Below, one piece after another: positions 63,125-64,000 of a stretch of DNA of 64,000 nt. Within the stretch, counting starts at the first letter, position 1. Each line of letters starts with the position of its first letter. A program made the position numbers and the translations under genes. The notes under the pieces are model-generated. The model was given only the letters and a program-made list of their open reading frames with translations. It made no database searches and was not told the origin of the DNA. This DNA comes from Seohaeicola_A nanhaiensis (GTDB lineage Bacteria; Pseudomonadota; Alphaproteobacteria; Rhodobacterales; Rhodobacteraceae). The stretch lies in NCBI RefSeq assembly GCF_042654245.1, contig NZ_JBHSGI010000009.1, forward strand, positions 425,940-489,939, given 5' to 3'.

Positions 63125-63729
63125 CCCTGATCGACCGGGTTAACGGGCTGCTGCGGCGCGTGCCGGTCTGGGCGGTTTATGTCGTCTGCATGGCCGGGGC
63201 GCCCTGGCTGTTCTGGCAGGGGATCAGCGGCGGACTTGGGCCGGAACCGGTGAAGGGGCTGGAGCGCGAGCTGGGCGAGCTGGCGCTCAAGTTCCTGGTG
63301 GCAGGGCTGGCGATCACGCCGCTGCGCCGGCTGGTCGGGCTGAACCTGATGAAGTTCCGCCGCGCCGTGGGGCTGATCACCTTCTATTACGTCTGCTGTC
63401 ACCTGCTGGTCTGGGCGGTGCTCGATCTGCAGGTGCTGGGGCAGCTTTGGTCCGAGATCGTCAAGCGCCCCTATATAGCGGTGGGAATGGCGGCTTTTGT
63501 CCTGATGGTGCCGCTGGCAGTGACGTCGAACAATGCATCGGTGCGCCGGCTGGGAGCGAAGTGGCGGACCCTGCACCGGCTGGTCTATCCCGCGGCGATC
63601 CTGGGTGGGGTGCACTATCTGATGCTGGCCAAGGGATTCCGGCTCGAGCCGCTGGTCTATCTGGCGATCATCGTGGCGCTGCTGCTGATCCGTCTGCCCG
63701 TACGGCGCTGGATTCGCGTCGGGGCCTGA
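63121..63729 (+). CDS. msrQ: MsrQ heme-binding membrane subunit
   Basis: A 202-residue inner-membrane protein that passes electrons from the respiratory chain to MsrP. About five or six spans are seen, such as VWAVYVVCMAGAPWLFWQGI and AVGLITFYYVCCHLLVWAVL, with histidines in the latter and in WRTLHRLVYPAAILGGVHYL as heme ligands. Length matches E. coli YedZ (211). ATG 63121 overlaps the stop of the unknown gene. Confidence 0.93.
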   Translation: MTLIDRVNGLLRRVPVWAVYVVCMAGAPWLFWQGISGGLGPEPVKGLERELGELALKFLVAGLAITPLRRLVGLNLMKFRRAVGLITFYYVCCHLLVWAVLDLQVLGQLWSEIVKRPYIAVGMAAFVLMVPLAVTSNNASVRRLGAKWRTLHRLVYPAAILGGVHYLMLAKGFRLEPLVYLAIIVALLLIRLPVRRWIRVGA

Positions 63730-64000
63730 CTCGGGCCCTGATTCCGCCGGCGAACCGGGCCGATTCACGGGTGAGTCCGGTCGCGGTTGGGGGTAAGTCT
63801 GAGGATAACGCAAAATCTGGTATCCGGGTTTCCACTGAGTCGCAGATTTTTCGCTACAACAGATCGCCGGAGCCCGGGCAGGGCAAAAATCTTATCATAC
63901 AAGTAATTGAATTTGAACGATTTAATGGAATAATCAAAAAAATACGACATTGTCGTTAGAAAGGCCTTGCGGGTATGAACGTCAGCCCGTAAATACCCCT
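63730..64000. other. Non-coding right edge with an AT-rich patch and palindrome
   Basis: No credible gene in 271 bases. About 63885-63945 is AT-rich against a high-GC background, and ACGACA-T-TGTCGT (63944-63956) is a perfect palindrome. It probably is the upstream region of a gene starting beyond the window. Confidence 0.45.

Noticed and set aside
63765..63950. 61-residue minus-strand frame at the right edge
   Set aside because: Short, AT-biased, no ribosome site, and no known motif.

Overview
The window is a high-GC, gene-dense stretch of an alphaproteobacterial chromosome, most probably Rhodobacterales (Roseobacter group). The pointers are the order rnd-kdsD-lptC-lptA-lptB-hpf-ptsN, a short ProRS without an editing insertion, DEDDy RNase D without HRDC, Hda encoded beside an AI-2E family transporter, a full CtrA-type box (TTAA-N7-TTAAC), and NodH-like sulfotransferase genes beside GT14/GT2 glycosyltransferases. 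I see no insertion sequence, prophage, CRISPR array or rRNA operon. One tRNA gene, tRNA-Val(GAC), is present.

Layout. (1) 1-7.0 kb: a surface-polysaccharide region with the 3' end of kdsB, galU, two tandem paralogous GT2-like transferases, a GT14-like transferase fused to an uncharacterised C-terminal half, and a large NodH-like sulfotransferase. (2) 7.0-11.8 kb: a minus-strand operon for Kdo synthesis, LPS transport, ribosome hibernation and PTS-Ntr, without rpoN in its usual place. (3) 12-18.8 kb: a large PAS-containing chemoreceptor, a secreted protein of unknown function, and an outer-membrane barrel plus Wza-like exporter pair. (4) 19-25.8 kb: a CoA-dependent catabolic island (CaiD-like hydratase, NDP-forming acyl-CoA synthetase, acyl-CoA dehydrogenase, class II aldolase) with a divergent LysR regulator. 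(5) 25.9-32.9 kb: purine salvage (ade-amn), HU, a DMT transporter, and an oxidative-repair group (gpx, msrB, msrA). (6) 33-46.4 kb: a TerB-DnaJ protein with a nuclease-like partner, ppk-ppx, hda, pepT, proS, yqeY and carA. (7) 46.4-51.4 kb: a glycosyltransferase with an N-terminal MshEN-like repeat behind a CtrA box, then CobW, a cyclase-FHA protein and an orphan ferric-iron binding protein. (8) 51.5-64 kb: rpmJ, tRNA-Val, an N-formylglutamate amidohydrolase-like gene, dinB, an orphan ParB, a Nudix gene, pyrF, clpB, a DUF302 protein, a GltB-like FMN protein, and msrP-unknown-msrQ.

How the genes work together. Envelope functions dominate: nucleotide sugars (galU, kdsB, kdsD), LPS export (lptA, lptB, lptC), glycan decoration and sulfation, and polysaccharide export. 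Oxidative protein repair appears twice: msrA/msrB in the cytoplasm and msrP/msrQ in the periplasm. The strongest candidates for new biology are the sulfated-glycan cluster with its apparently double-domain sulfotransferase, the CtrA-box/MshEN-like/GT2 gene, the FHA-linked cyclase with an altered specificity residue coupled to a CobW GTPase, and the unknown gene translationally coupled between msrP and msrQ. All names rest on reading motifs and gene order by eye; no database search was run.
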